NCBI GenBank assembly: GCA_903904605.1
Contig: CAIVDC010000073.1
Location: forward strand, 24,071-88,070
DNA: 64,000 bases
From: an uncultured Sterolibacterium sp.
GTDB taxonomy: Bacteria; Pseudomonadota; Gammaproteobacteria; Burkholderiales; Rhodocyclaceae
Direction: 5' to 3'
This document shows positions 17,548 through 27,179 of the stretch, in pieces. A model generated the notes under the pieces. The model ran no database searches. It had not been told where the DNA came from and worked only from the letters and a program-made list of their open reading frames with translations. Made by a program: the position numbers and the translations under genes. Positions within the stretch are counted from its first letter, which is position 1, and every line of letters starts with the position of its first letter.

Positions 17548-18315
17548 CTATCTATTGAGATTCGCCGCACTCATGCCGAGCCGGCTCAACAACACCCGCC
17601 ACAGGAAGAGCGGATTGCCGATGAGATAGCGCCGCCAGGTGTAGGCGGGCTGGACAGCCAGACGGTACAGCCACTCCAGGCCATTCCGGGTCATCCAGGG
17701 CGGACCGCGTTTGATTCGGCCGGTATATAGGCGTGCCATGCCGCCTACGGCAAGCGCCACCGGCGGCTGCAGGCGATGCCGGTTCGCCCACACCCACTTT
17801 TCCTGGATCGGCATGCTCATGCCCACGAGCAAAATCTTCGCACCGCTGGCATTGATCACGTCCACCACGGCATCGCTGTCCGGCCCGGTCTTCTTGAAAA
17901 AACCATGGTGGCAGCCGGCCAGCCGGCATTTCGGGTGCCGTCTCGCCAGTTCGCGCCGGAAGTCTTCCCCCACCGGGTCGATGTCGCCCAAGTGAAATAC
18001 CGGCCAATCCCGCTCGACACAAAGGGCGAACAGGTCATCCACCCAGTCGCCGTAGGCCAAGCGCTCGCCCACTTCGACGCCGGCGATGGCCGCCCCCCAC
18101 TGAACACCGGCGCCGTCCACGAAGACCAGATCCGACGCATTGAGAATTGCGCGGAACTCGGCATCGCGGTAGGCCAGGTTCATGGCCTGGATATTGACGT
18201 TGTTGATGATCCCGCCATGCCCGGTTTCCACCGCCCGGGCGATCGTATCGAGCAAGCCGCCGCGGTCAACGACATGGATCTTGACCCCCAGTATTTCGGT
18301 GATGGGGTAGCTCAC
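17548..18315 (-). CDS. WecG/TagA/CpsF family glycosyltransferase (GT26)
   Basis: 255 residues. Family signatures are VNIQAMNLAYRDAEFRAILNASDLVFVDGAGV near the N-terminus, HLGDIDPV, ILLVGMSMPIQEKWVWANR and AVGGMARLYTGRIKRGPPWMTRNGLEWLYRL; each is seen in full or nearly so. Members transfer N-acetylmannosamine(uronic acid) or similar sugars to lipid-linked intermediates. It starts at GTG overlapping the stop of the upstream GT4 gene (GTGA). It presumably adds the second sugar after the priming enzyme encoded next. Confidence 0.92.
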   Translation of the reverse strand: MSYPITEILGVKIHVVDRGGLLDTIARAVETGHGGIINNVNIQAMNLAYRDAEFRAILNASDLVFVDGAGVQWGAAIAGVEVGERLAYGDWVDDLFALCVERDWPVFHLGDIDPVGEDFRRELARRHPKCRLAGCHHGFFKKTGPDSDAVVDVINASGAKILLVGMSMPIQEKWVWANRHRLQPPVALAVGGMARLYTGRIKRGPPWMTRNGLEWLYRLAVQPAYTWRRYLIGNPLFLWRVLLSRLGMSAANLNR

Positions 18316-19517
18316 GGCGCTCGTCCTTGCCGAGATTTTCGATGGACATTGTCGAGCAGATCGAAAACCTGCTCGGCGTTATGTTGCCAGGTGTAATCCC
18401 GCTCGATGCGCAGACGCGCCGCAGCACCCATTTGCCTGCGCAGCTCCGCGTCCCTGGTCAGCACGTCCAGCGCCGTGCCCAGTTCGTCCAAGCTGCCTTG
18501 AGCGAACAACAGACCTTCCTTCCCGTCCAGCAAGGTCGCGGCCACGGGGCCAGTGCGAACGCCCACCGTGGGTTTGGCCATGGCCATATATTCGAACAGC
18601 TTCAGAGGCGAGCAGTAATAGGCCGTGTTGGGCAACGTGGTGATATCCATGGCCGCGAGGTAGGGAGGAATGTCCCGAGGGGGAACAAAGCCCGTCACCG
18701 TGATGTGAGGAGCCAGATCCGGGGCCGCGATGCGAGCGAGCAGTGGCCGCCACTGCGCATTGGCTTGCCCGACCAGCAGCAGGTGTATGGAGGAGTGGTC
18801 CTTCAGCAGCCGCTCAAAGGCATCGACGAGAAGGTCGAGACCATGCCAGGGGGCGAAGCTGCCGACGAAACCGTAGACCACCGCATCGTCGGCGATGCCG
18901 AAGCGCCGGCGTATCTCCTTGCCCGAGATCCCCGGAGCGAAGCTCTCGATGTCCACGCCATTGGGTATGGTCACGACCGGTTTGCCGCCGCCGTCGGCCC
19001 GCATCGGGCCTGCCAGTTCCTCGCTCACGGCAAAGGCTCCGTGCGCCAACTTCAGGGCATGGCGGTTGCTGAACAGTCTCTTCAAGCCGGGCATTTGCCG
19101 GTAATTACTGGGGTGTTCCTCCCGGTCCGGGCTGTTGACCTCGATCACCGACGGGATGCCCAGCCAGCGGCAGGCCCAGAGCAGGGAAAGCGCCTCGCCT
19201 TCGAAGCGCATCAGGACGATGTCCGGTTTTTCCCGGGCCAGATACCGCCAGTGGCCGAAAACGTGCCGGACCTGTAAGGCGAAGACCATGATGTCGCGGA
19301 GGTAGAAGCGGCCCAGCCTGCGCCTGAGGTTGCGCAGGAAGCTCGTCCGCTCGGCGCGCCCCCCGTCACCCGCCACGAGCGGCGGCGCCAATACGCTGAA
19401 CTGGATTGCTTTGGCTGTGCACAGCTTGCGAAAAGCCGCCTCGAACTCCCTCGTGTGCACGAAGGAACCGTCACGTTCGTAGCACTGATAATGGGCGTAG
19501 AGAATCCTCTTGATCAT
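18312..19517 (-). CDS. glycosyltransferase family 4
   Basis: 401 residues starting MIKRILYAHYQCYERDG. GT4 features are VTIPNGVDIESF, YGFVGSFAPWHGLDLLVDAF, HLLLVGQANA, VTGFVPPRDIPPYLAAMD and SPLKLFEYMAMAKPTVG. An in-frame ATG at 19574 would lengthen the protein by 19 residues. That extension would translate a REP-like palindrome (19522-19548), so the internal ATG at 19517 is preferred although its ribosome binding site is poor. The stop overlaps the GT26 start. It probably adds a sugar to the EPS repeat unit. Confidence 0.88.
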   Translation of the reverse strand: MIKRILYAHYQCYERDGSFVHTREFEAAFRKLCTAKAIQFSVLAPPLVAGDGGRAERTSFLRNLRRRLGRFYLRDIMVFALQVRHVFGHWRYLAREKPDIVLMRFEGEALSLLWACRWLGIPSVIEVNSPDREEHPSNYRQMPGLKRLFSNRHALKLAHGAFAVSEELAGPMRADGGGKPVVTIPNGVDIESFAPGISGKEIRRRFGIADDAVVYGFVGSFAPWHGLDLLVDAFERLLKDHSSIHLLLVGQANAQWRPLLARIAAPDLAPHITVTGFVPPRDIPPYLAAMDITTLPNTAYYCSPLKLFEYMAMAKPTVGVRTGPVAATLLDGKEGLLFAQGSLDELGTALDVLTRDAELRRQMGAAARLRIERDYTWQHNAEQVFDLLDNVHRKSRQGRAP

Positions 19518-19521
19518 GACG

Positions 19522-19548
19522 GTAGGTCGGACTTCAGCCCGACATGTG
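19522..19548. repeat. REP-like palindromic element
   Basis: GTAGGTCGG followed by CTTCAGCCCGAC and ATGT resembles the common bacterial REP-type palindrome GTCGGGCTTCAGCCCGAC. Here the 5-bp arms GTCGG (19526-19530) and CCGAC (19539-19543) are intact, with one A-C mismatch inside. It lies in the 88-bp gap between the flippase stop and the GT4 start. CCGACATGT recurs at 19568-19576. Confidence 0.6.
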
Positions 19549-19605
19549 TGCTTGTTGGCAGATCGGTCCGACATGTTCTCACAAGGAGACTGAATTGTTG
19601 AGACT

Positions 19606-21114
19606 TCATTGAAAGCGCCGCAGCAGCCATCCGCGGATAACCGGCGGGGCGTGGTGGCCGTAGTTCAGGGCGAGCCAGGCGGGCATTTTGCCGATGATGC
19701 GTACGGGAAGGTATAAGACACAGAGCAGGGAAGCTATCGCAGAGACCGCCACGAGGATCACCAGCATGATCGTCGCAGGCAGGGGCGCCATCGTCCGGCT
19801 CAGGACTGCCATGACCAGGATCTGCCCCAGCACCACCGCTGCTGCCACCGCCAGGCCGGGAAGCTGGGCCCCGACAAACTCCTGCCAGGAACTGCGCAGT
19901 ATCCTTCCGGCCAGCTGCGCCATGCTGAGATAGAAGACGAGAGAGCTGATCACCACGGCCCAGCCGGCCCCCTCGATCCCGTAACGCACCAGGCCGAGAC
20001 AGCCGACGGTCATGACCAGCAGGGAAAGGATCTGACGGCGCACCTCGGCATAGGGGTGTCCCGTGGCCTGGACCACCGGAGCGGCCATGTTGGTAACGAC
20101 TTTGATCATGCCGGCGAGGGAGAGAATGCGCAATACCGACGTGGCGCCCTGCCAGTTTTCGCCGTACAGTCCGAGGATGACGAATTTTGCGCCCATCGCC
20201 AGTCCCGCCAATAGGGGGAAGGAAATCAGGGCGACGAGATTCACCACCTTCAGATAGGCTTCCTTGAGCCGCTCGCGCTCGTCGCGTATTTCGGCAAAGG
20301 ACGGGAACATCACGGCCGAGAGCGTCGCGGCGATCCTGTTCAGCGGCAGCGTGCACAGTTGCATGGCGCGGGTGTACAGGCCCAGCAAGGCCGGATTCAG
20401 GAACCTGCCGATGATCAGGCTATCCACGTTGTTGGAGAGGAAGTTGATGCTGACGATCAGGCTCATGCCGCTGCCGAAGCCGAGCAGATCCTTGGCTTCG
20501 CGCCTGGGCAGGCGGAACGCAAGTTTCGGCGGCGACAGATAGAACAAGGCACATGCCGTGACCAGCGCCGAGGCCGTGCTGCCCAAGACCAGGCTCCAGA
20601 CGCCGAACCCCGCCAAAGCGAGACTGACGGCTACGCCGGCATAACCCAGCAGGTAGGCGCTGATGTCCACCCGGACCAGGTATTTGAAATCGAGTCGGCG
20701 CAGCAGCAGGCCGCGACTGACGGCGGAAAGGGAAGTGAACCACAGGCCGACGGACAGGACGCGCAGCATGTCGGCGACCTGCGGTCTGCCGAAAAAATCC
20801 GCGGCGGTCTCGGCGATGCTCCAGATCAGCACGACCAGCAAGCTTCCCATCACCAGGGAAAACGTCGTGGCGATTCTGATATGCGCCTCCTCGATCTCCT
20901 TGAGGCGAATGATGGACGAGCCCATGCCCAAATCGGAAACCAGTTCGGCAAAGCTGATGAAGACCATGGCGACGGCCAGCAGACCGAAATCGGACGGAGG
21001 CAGAAGCCGTGCCAGGATGACTCCAACCACCAGCCCCAGAGATGTCTGGCTGAAGACCCGCAGGAAGTTCCAATTGATCCCACGCAGGGTGCGCTGTTTG
21101 TGGGATTCAGGCAT
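19606..21114 (-). CDS. polysaccharide flippase, WzxC-like (MOP superfamily)
   Basis: 502 residues with about 12-14 hydrophobic segments. WzxC-type features are the N-terminal GINWNFLRVFSQTSLGLVVGVILARLL, LLAVAMVFISFAELVSDLGMGSSII, LLLRRLDFKYLVRVDISAYLLGY and NNVDSLIIGRFL, written here in parts of longer matches. The protein flips lipid-linked repeat units across the inner membrane. Its start overlaps the end of the ligase/polymerase gene by 8 bp. Its neighbours fit a Wzx/Wzy-type pathway. Confidence 0.92.
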   Translation of the reverse strand: MPESHKQRTLRGINWNFLRVFSQTSLGLVVGVILARLLPPSDFGLLAVAMVFISFAELVSDLGMGSSIIRLKEIEEAHIRIATTFSLVMGSLLVVLIWSIAETAADFFGRPQVADMLRVLSVGLWFTSLSAVSRGLLLRRLDFKYLVRVDISAYLLGYAGVAVSLALAGFGVWSLVLGSTASALVTACALFYLSPPKLAFRLPRREAKDLLGFGSGMSLIVSINFLSNNVDSLIIGRFLNPALLGLYTRAMQLCTLPLNRIAATLSAVMFPSFAEIRDERERLKEAYLKVVNLVALISFPLLAGLAMGAKFVILGLYGENWQGATSVLRILSLAGMIKVVTNMAAPVVQATGHPYAEVRRQILSLLVMTVGCLGLVRYGIEGAGWAVVISSLVFYLSMAQLAGRILRSSWQEFVGAQLPGLAVAAAVVLGQILVMAVLSRTMAPLPATIMLVILVAVSAIASLLCVLYLPVRIIGKMPAWLALNYGHHAPPVIRGWLLRRFQ

Positions 21115-22630
21115 GAAGCTTGGGCTGGATTTGTCGCGTCTTCGCTTGCGGCAGAGGCGGACGCGGCGTCGATCTGGAGACTGCCGCCAGCAAGCCGATC
21201 AGCACCCAAATCGTCGGCTCGTCGTAAGGCGCAGTCAGGTTGACCAGGTTATGCACCGACCATCCGAGCAACATGCAGAATATCCCGATACCCAGCGTGG
21301 CCATCGTGCCCTGGTTGTTCTGGAAGACACGGTAGCCTTCCCGCAGGAACAGAACGAAGAACAGATAGGCAAACACCAGAAAAGACGGTAGGCCGGTCTC
21401 GGCCGACATGAGCATCCAGGTATTGTGTACTGCATAGGGGTACTCTGTGGCGATGCGCTCCGCAGTGTGGTCGTAGCGGGCCATCTCATGGGTGTAATTG
21501 TTCAGCCCGACGCCCAATACCGGGTTGGAAGCAATCACTTCCTCGGCGACTTTCATCAGCGGTACGCGCGAATAGGCGGCGCCTTGGTCACCTTCGACCA
21601 GGCGGTCCCTGAAGGTCGTTGAAGCAGCGAAGAGGACGCTGAACAGGAGCAGCATCAGGATTCCTGAGATGCCTAGTCCAACCAGGGGGTTCCGGCCCCG
21701 CTTCCGCATCCACAGGAAGATGCCCGTCGTGATGGTAATGAGCATGCCCAGCCAGGCGCCGCGGGAGCCGCTGAAGACCAGCGCGATCACCGCCAGCACG
21801 ACCGCGACCAGGAGCAGGATGCGCATGGACGCCTTTTTCTCCACGAGGAACAGGAAACCCACCCAAGGGAGCATGAGATTGAGATACATGGCCAGGGCGT
21901 TCGGGTGACTTTCGGTGCCGGCCATGCGCAGGATCTCGCCCCCCGCCGATCCTATGCGACTCTTCAGAACGACCGCCGACCTTCCCAGATGCTCCGCGGT
22001 GAAGATGACTCCGACATACCGCTGCTCCAGGACGATCACACCTTCCATGATCAGAATGCATGCGAAGGCGACGCCGATCAATTTGAGGGTCTTCTGGTCC
22101 CGGACGTTGTTGGCGAAATAGAGCAGAATCAGGTAGCACTTCAACTGCAGCCAGATCATGCTGACGCTGTAGAAAGGAACGGGGGCGAGGAAGGAGGAAA
22201 CGAGATTGATCAGCAGCAGCAGTGTCATGGGCAGCAGCCAGCCTCGCGGCAGCCGTATCGGCGGACAGTCCGGATCGAACATCAACTCGTAGATCCATAG
22301 GAGTATCAGCGGGATCAGGAAGGCGTTGGACAGGGTGATCGGAAAGCCGTTGGCCATTACAATGAAAGGGGCTTCCTTCACATACATGAAGGTATTGCTG
22401 TAGTAGATCGGCAATGACACGACGGAGCCGAAGAGCAAGACCTTCCTCAGCAGATTGGTCGTGGTCGCCAATAGGAGGACGCCGACGCTGGCTGCGACCA
22501 AGGCCATGACGATGAAGGCCGTCCACTTGAGTTCGATGTTGGCGATGCTGTAGACGACCAGCGCCCCTGCCGCCAATCCGATTGAGACCGGCAGCAGAAT
22601 GCTCAGCAGCGGAGGGCGTTCGAAGTACAT
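21107..22630 (-). CDS. O-antigen ligase / Wzy-type polymerase family membrane protein
   Basis: 507 residues with about ten to twelve membrane segments and one large periplasmic loop. The Wzy_C signature is seen as VFSGSRGAWLGMLITITTGI, with the loop motif NPVLGVGLNNYTHEMARYD after it. In this family sequence alone does not separate WaaL-type ligases from Wzy polymerases. Because the operon also encodes a flippase, chain-length protein and export lipoprotein, polymerisation of the EPS repeat unit is the likelier role. Confidence 0.88.
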   Translation of the reverse strand: MYFERPPLLSILLPVSIGLAAGALVVYSIANIELKWTAFIVMALVAASVGVLLLATTTNLLRKVLLFGSVVSLPIYYSNTFMYVKEAPFIVMANGFPITLSNAFLIPLILLWIYELMFDPDCPPIRLPRGWLLPMTLLLLINLVSSFLAPVPFYSVSMIWLQLKCYLILLYFANNVRDQKTLKLIGVAFACILIMEGVIVLEQRYVGVIFTAEHLGRSAVVLKSRIGSAGGEILRMAGTESHPNALAMYLNLMLPWVGFLFLVEKKASMRILLLVAVVLAVIALVFSGSRGAWLGMLITITTGIFLWMRKRGRNPLVGLGISGILMLLLFSVLFAASTTFRDRLVEGDQGAAYSRVPLMKVAEEVIASNPVLGVGLNNYTHEMARYDHTAERIATEYPYAVHNTWMLMSAETGLPSFLVFAYLFFVLFLREGYRVFQNNQGTMATLGIGIFCMLLGWSVHNLVNLTAPYDEPTIWVLIGLLAAVSRSTPRPPLPQAKTRQIQPKLHA

Positions 22631-22657
22631 ACGCGCTACTTTCGCCTCCAGAGGTTG

Positions 22658-23422
22658 TCAGAGCAGCTTCAGCAGAGCCTTGGGTATCGGGTACTGGCGA
22701 TTGTTGAGAACGGCCCCCAAGGTATTGATTCCCATCTCATTGAGATCGTTCACCAGGGTATTGATCGCGGGATAACGCGATTCTCCGCAGCGAAGCACCA
22801 GGATGACGCCATCGCTTGCCCTTGCCGGTGCATAAGCCATGGGAGTGAATGCGATTGGAGGAGAGTCCACGACGATGACATCGTAGGTCGTGTGCGCCGT
22901 CGCCATGAAGTCACGAAACCAGGCCGTCGACGATGCCGTCGAGGCCGCAGTGGATCTGTCCTGGCCGACCCGCACCGAGACGATATCCAGGTTCGTCTCC
23001 GGCTCGGCAAGCAATGCCGTCATATCTTCCTGGCCAACGAAGAAAGTGGCCCGGCTGCCCGAGACGGCCGGCTTGTTGAGTTCCGGGTCGAAATCCACGA
23101 AAAGGATGTTCCTGCTTGCGGCATCGGCGGCGAGGATATAGGCGAAGAAATAACTGACGGTGGTATTCCCCGCACCCGCGGCCACGCTGGTGAACAAATA
23201 ACTCACCGGGCGGTCTTCGTCGGTCTCCCGGGGCGAGAGTTGAAAAGCGATCTTGTGCAATTCCATGGCCCACTGCCTGGGAAGATCGAGGGCCTGCAGC
23301 GGGTTCTTGGGCCGTGGCTTTTTCGCCCTGGCGGCCGAAGCGACCGGTGGAATGGGCGTGGCGCCCGGCGTTGCCGGTGCGCCGCCGGATTGCCGGTGCA
23401 GTAGGTCATGGAGCATGATCAT
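22658..23422 (-). CDS. CpsD-like P-loop protein with degenerate Walker A
   Basis: 254 residues resembling the cytoplasmic ATPase half of bacterial tyrosine kinases. Walker A' (ILFVDFDPE) and Walker B (YDVIVVDSPP) are recognisable. The Walker A position reads GAGNTT (about residues 83-88) where the family has GxGKS/T, so the invariant Lys is Asn. There is no C-terminal tyrosine cluster. It is probably not an active kinase; a structural regulator of the chain-length protein is inferred. The start at 23422 has GAGGAG 6 nt upstream and overlaps the upstream stop (ATGA). Confidence 0.82.
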   Translation of the reverse strand: MIMLHDLLHRQSGGAPATPGATPIPPVASAARAKKPRPKNPLQALDLPRQWAMELHKIAFQLSPRETDEDRPVSYLFTSVAAGAGNTTVSYFFAYILAADAASRNILFVDFDPELNKPAVSGSRATFFVGQEDMTALLAEPETNLDIVSVRVGQDRSTAASTASSTAWFRDFMATAHTTYDVIVVDSPPIAFTPMAYAPARASDGVILVLRCGESRYPAINTLVNDLNEMGINTLGAVLNNRQYPIPKALLKLL

Positions 23423-24897
23423 GCATTTCTCCTCGACGGCATCAGTGACCATCTGGCGGCACGCCGCGCAGGTTTCGATTCAGCGGCATCGAGCGACCCC
23501 AAGTAGTACAACTGTGTGTGCATGCTGAGGTCCGTCGGGGTCCAGACGCGTTTCTCCCAGGCGTAAGATCCCGCGCTCACCGCCATTGCCAGAATGAGCG
23601 CCAGCGGAATGGACAGCAGCATAATGTAGCCGCGCTGCGGGAACCACGGCGAAGTCGGCGCGGATGGACGGGCCACGACTTCGATGTTGGCGAACATCGC
23701 CTGGTCCTTCTTGTCGTTGATTCGCGCCTCTTCCTTCTTGGTGTTGTACATGACGTAGTTATCCTTGTTCATGCGCTGTTCCAGTTCCATGCTTTCGAAT
23801 GTCAGCGCATCTCCCGTCAACTTGACATTGGCCTTCATGGCTTCCTTGATCTGGGCGTCGATGTCGTTGATGCCGCTGTTGAGCGCGGACATCTCGGCGC
23901 CGAGATCGTGGGTGATCTGCTGCATCTGCAGCCGAATCTGCACTTTCATATTGTTGTACTGGTTGTCGGCGTCCACTACCGGCTTGGAGCCAGGGTAAAA
24001 GTCGGCATGGGCCCGTTGCCGGTTGATGAGCAATTGCGCCAGGCTTTTTTCCATTTCAACCAGCGCCGGATAGCCCTGGATTGCATCCTGCGGCAGACTG
24101 GGCAGCAGTGTGTCCTGGGTATCGTGTTTCAGGCGCGCCAATACGGAATTGAAGGTGGCGTTCTTGTCCCTGAGCAATTGCATCTTGTCGCGAAGTTGCG
24201 ACTTGTTGAGCTCCAGATCCCTGATCAGGGAAAGGCCTTTCTCTTTCTGGAGATCGGGCTTTATCACATTGAGGTCCTTGCTTGCCGCGACGAGTTCATT
24301 GGTCACCTGCAGATACTTGTTCCTGTATTGTTGTGTCTGGTCGTCGAAAAAGGCGAACCGGCCCTTGGTCGACTGATAAGTCTGGATGTAGAAGCGGATA
24401 TAAGCATCAACGAGGGTGTTGAGCTGGTCGGCCACTTCGCGTGCTCCTCCCCCCCGATAGGTCAACTGGATGATGCTCGACTGGGTTTGCGGTTCCGCCT
24501 TGAAGCGAGCGCGCACTTTGTCCATAGCCTCGAGGATGTCGCGTTCATCATCCGACTTTGCCAAGTGGTACTTCATGACCACTTCGCGCAGAACCTCAGG
24601 CGCGCTCAGGAGAAAAATGAAGGTATTGAGCGTGCTTTCGTCCACCTTACTCGTGTCGTAGGTCGCCCCGGCGCGCGTGCTGTCCTGGTCGAAGATCAGC
24701 GGCTTGGAGTATTGCGGCTTGATCAGCAACATGGCCGTGGTCTGATAGATGGGCGGGGTGAGAAAACTCAGCAGCAGGGCGCCGACGATGACCCCGATGA
24801 AAGTGAGGCTGAACGCGCGCTTCTTGAGGAAGAAGATGCTGATGATGTCGCGCGCGGTCTGAATGTTCGCACGGCGGGTGTTCTCTGTATCCGTCAT
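23419..24897 (-). CDS. polysaccharide chain-length determinant (Wzz/GumC-like)
   Basis: 492 residues. Membrane helix one is at about 30-50 (FIGVIVGALLLSFLTPPIY, followed by a typical Wzz motif), then a long periplasmic region rich in coiled coil (about 180-400), then helix two (IMLLSIPLALILAMAVSAG) preceded by ARPSAPTSPWFPQRG, the proline-rich motif of the family. There is no fused kinase domain; the partner is the CpsD-like protein next to it. The ATG at 24897 has AGGAG 6 nt upstream. It controls chain length and couples polymerisation to export. Confidence 0.9.
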   Translation of the reverse strand: MTDTENTRRANIQTARDIISIFFLKKRAFSLTFIGVIVGALLLSFLTPPIYQTTAMLLIKPQYSKPLIFDQDSTRAGATYDTSKVDESTLNTFIFLLSAPEVLREVVMKYHLAKSDDERDILEAMDKVRARFKAEPQTQSSIIQLTYRGGGAREVADQLNTLVDAYIRFYIQTYQSTKGRFAFFDDQTQQYRNKYLQVTNELVAASKDLNVIKPDLQKEKGLSLIRDLELNKSQLRDKMQLLRDKNATFNSVLARLKHDTQDTLLPSLPQDAIQGYPALVEMEKSLAQLLINRQRAHADFYPGSKPVVDADNQYNNMKVQIRLQMQQITHDLGAEMSALNSGINDIDAQIKEAMKANVKLTGDALTFESMELEQRMNKDNYVMYNTKKEEARINDKKDQAMFANIEVVARPSAPTSPWFPQRGYIMLLSIPLALILAMAVSAGSYAWEKRVWTPTDLSMHTQLYYLGSLDAAESKPARRAARWSLMPSRRNA

Positions 24898-24938
24898 GGA
24901 GGACTCCTGATGGGCGGTGCGGCGGGAAGGTCCCATGC

Positions 24939-25934
24939 TTATCTCGTCACGTTGACGCCGTAGCCGTAGGTAATGTTCAGGGCCGGCGGGATTATTTGTT
25001 TCCAGAATCCGCCCAGGATCGCGTTCTCGCCGATCCAGGTGTTGGGCACGAAGACTACGTCAAACTGGTGGAGCATCACGTCAGCCGAGAGATTTCCGTT
25101 GCTCAGGATTTCCTTGTGGTTGAGCAGTCGCGCAACCGCCTGGTTTTCCTCATTGTGGGTGATCAACAGGACGCTGGAGGTCTCGGCAGCAGGCGTGAAC
25201 CCTCCGGCGATGGCGATACTCTGCAGGGCCGAGGTGGGGCCTCTGAGTTCGTAGTATCCCGGCTTGCTGACCGCGCCGAATACGTAAATCACGTTGCCCT
25301 TGACTTCAAGCAGCGAAGCCGACGTGTGCATTCCCGGAATGACCTTGGCGTATGCTTCATTGATCTCGCGCTCGGCCGCGTCGATTGTCTTGCCGGCGAC
25401 CATCAGCGGCGGGGACAGGGGCAGGGTGATCTTGCCGTCCGGTTGCACCAGTGCCAGTTTGCTTTGTCCTCTCGAAGCCGTCCTGATCGAGTCCTGCAAT
25501 GCGCGTATGCGCTGACCATAGCGAATGAGTGTCACGGTAGCCTGCGGCTTGTTGAGAAAATCCGCATAGGCTTCGTCGATGCGATGGGAAAATTCAGAAG
25601 GCGTAAGGCCGGCCGCCATGATATCCCCCTTGTAGGGGAGGGTTACCCTGCCGTCAGGACGGACGTCGAGAGTTCGGTCCAGTTGGGGATGAAAGTAGAA
25701 CTCCACGCGCATCTGGTCGCCGATGGCCAGCAGATACTTTTCTTTCAGGTCGACATCCACATGGTAGGTGACCTCGATCTGGTCCCCGGCGGAAATCAGG
25801 TAATCACGCCCGTAATAGACGACCTCGTCCTTATAGGTCTGTTTTCCGCCAGGTATGTTGGCAGGGGGATGCGGAGTGTAGCCAATACACCCTGTCATCG
25901 CGAAGATCAAGAAAATTGAAATAACCTGGCGCAT
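24939..25934 (-). CDS. outer-membrane polysaccharide export lipoprotein (Wza-like)
   Basis: 331 residues. The N-terminus MRQVISIFLIFAMTGC is a lipoprotein signal with lipidated Cys16. Poly_export and SLBB-type domains follow: VRPDGRVTLPYKGDIMAAGLT and VQPDGKITLPLSPPLMVAG, then NVIYVFGAVSKPGYYEL and ALQSIAIAGGFTPAA. The start at 25934 has GAGGAGG 6 nt upstream, much better than the longer alternatives. It forms the exit channel for the EPS. First gene of the minus-strand operon; an extended -10 promoter lies about 210 bp upstream. Confidence 0.93.
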   Translation of the reverse strand: MRQVISIFLIFAMTGCIGYTPHPPANIPGGKQTYKDEVVYYGRDYLISAGDQIEVTYHVDVDLKEKYLLAIGDQMRVEFYFHPQLDRTLDVRPDGRVTLPYKGDIMAAGLTPSEFSHRIDEAYADFLNKPQATVTLIRYGQRIRALQDSIRTASRGQSKLALVQPDGKITLPLSPPLMVAGKTIDAAEREINEAYAKVIPGMHTSASLLEVKGNVIYVFGAVSKPGYYELRGPTSALQSIAIAGGFTPAAETSSVLLITHNEENQAVARLLNHKEILSNGNLSADVMLHQFDVVFVPNTWIGENAILGGFWKQIIPPALNITYGYGVNVTR

Positions 25935-26141
25935 TTGAACCCTCCTCGCAAGCCACCCCCTCCGGCTGCTGCCGGCGTGGATGACCGTCACCCGCAATTT
26001 CGCAACCCTGCACAAGCAGTGAACTCGTCAAGCCTACTCGTTGCCGCCGACCATTTTTAGGATGTGAGCTTCTGTCTCGATTTGCTCTGCCCCTATCTCG
26101 ACTGGTTGATGGCGCCAATATACCTAAGTAGTCACCTTAAT

Positions 26142-26169
26142 TTTATACCATAACATCAAGAAAGGTAAA
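26142..26169 (-). promoter_or_regulatory. predicted extended -10 promoter of the EPS operon
   Basis: On the minus strand, -35 TTTACC (26169-26164), a 16-bp spacer and -10 TATAAA (26147-26142) preceded by TGG, giving the extended TGnTATAAA form. It lies in the most A+T-rich part of the gap. Transcription would start near 26135, leaving a leader of about 200 nt before the Wza-like gene. Confidence 0.55.
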
Positions 26170-27179
26170 GTATTTAACATAGTTTGGCTGGAATCGACAT
26201 CGACCCCCTATTGGCCCGGGCGGTATTACATTCGTCAGCTATTCACGCCCCATCAAGAACGGAGATGCGAGACGGTCCCTTGCTGCGCTGGACTATCGAA
26301 CGAAACAACTCGCAACAATTGGCAAAGGGAATCGCTTGCCCCTGCTCGTCCTTGCCCGCTCGTCGCGTCTCCGCGGGCCGCGCTCCTCCTTTGTCTCCCC
26401 ATATAATCGGCATGTCCACTCATTTTCAAGCGTCAATAACGCCTGTCTTTTCCTGCTAATTCCGGATTAGGCTGAACCGACATCGGGCGGCACACCGCTT
26501 CTTCGGAGTTCCTCCGGTATTTCGGTCCACCTGGATCTTCTGCGCGAGAAGACCTGTCTTTGTGGCCGAAGCTTCTCGCTGGAGTCCATCGACTGCCTTA
26601 TGGTAGAGTAGCCCGCGCCAGCATTCAGGAAGATTCCGATGAGTAACGACGAGGAAGGCGGCAAGCAGATTTTCTGGCGATATGTATGGGTATGGAATGG
26701 TTGCGGAGACCGTCCTTCGATTGCGAATTCGCCTGTCCTTTCGGGCCATAGTCATTCCGTGGGCGCATCGCTATTGCAAGACTCGGCATGGAGATGATGG
26801 CGCAAGGTGCGGTCGGCGGTTTCGCCCGGCACAATTTCCCGTCCGCCGTCAAGGTTCTCGAAGTCGCGCACCTCGAATCGACTCGACAGGAAGCAGGTTC
26901 GCAGCATGTGCTCCAGACCAATCGGAGCATGGCCATTGTCCGCCTCCGCTTAGCCCGACACGATCAGCACGCACAAAGGCGACCGGGGCTTCCGCGGCCT
27001 GTCTATCCCTCCTGTAAGCGCTGCTCGGTGCATCGTGTCGCCGCAGTGGCCAATTCCTCCTGCCGAGAGCGCCGCCTGCTTCATCGTTTCCATCCCGATT
27101 TTCGGTATCGCTCGTTTGACCGGTCAGCGGCGAAATCGTTTACGCGTTATCCAGATTCCTTAGCCATGGCTCGCGCCTA
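26170..27179. other. 1-kb gap between divergent EPS units, no supported gene
   Basis: Several short open frames exist on both strands but none has convincing motifs. The minus-strand frame 26752-26949 has codon composition like a real gene yet lacks a proper start. A plus-strand frame ends TAATG at the asnB start but looks like noise. The region may be a long regulatory region or the remains of a decayed gene. Confidence 0.45.
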
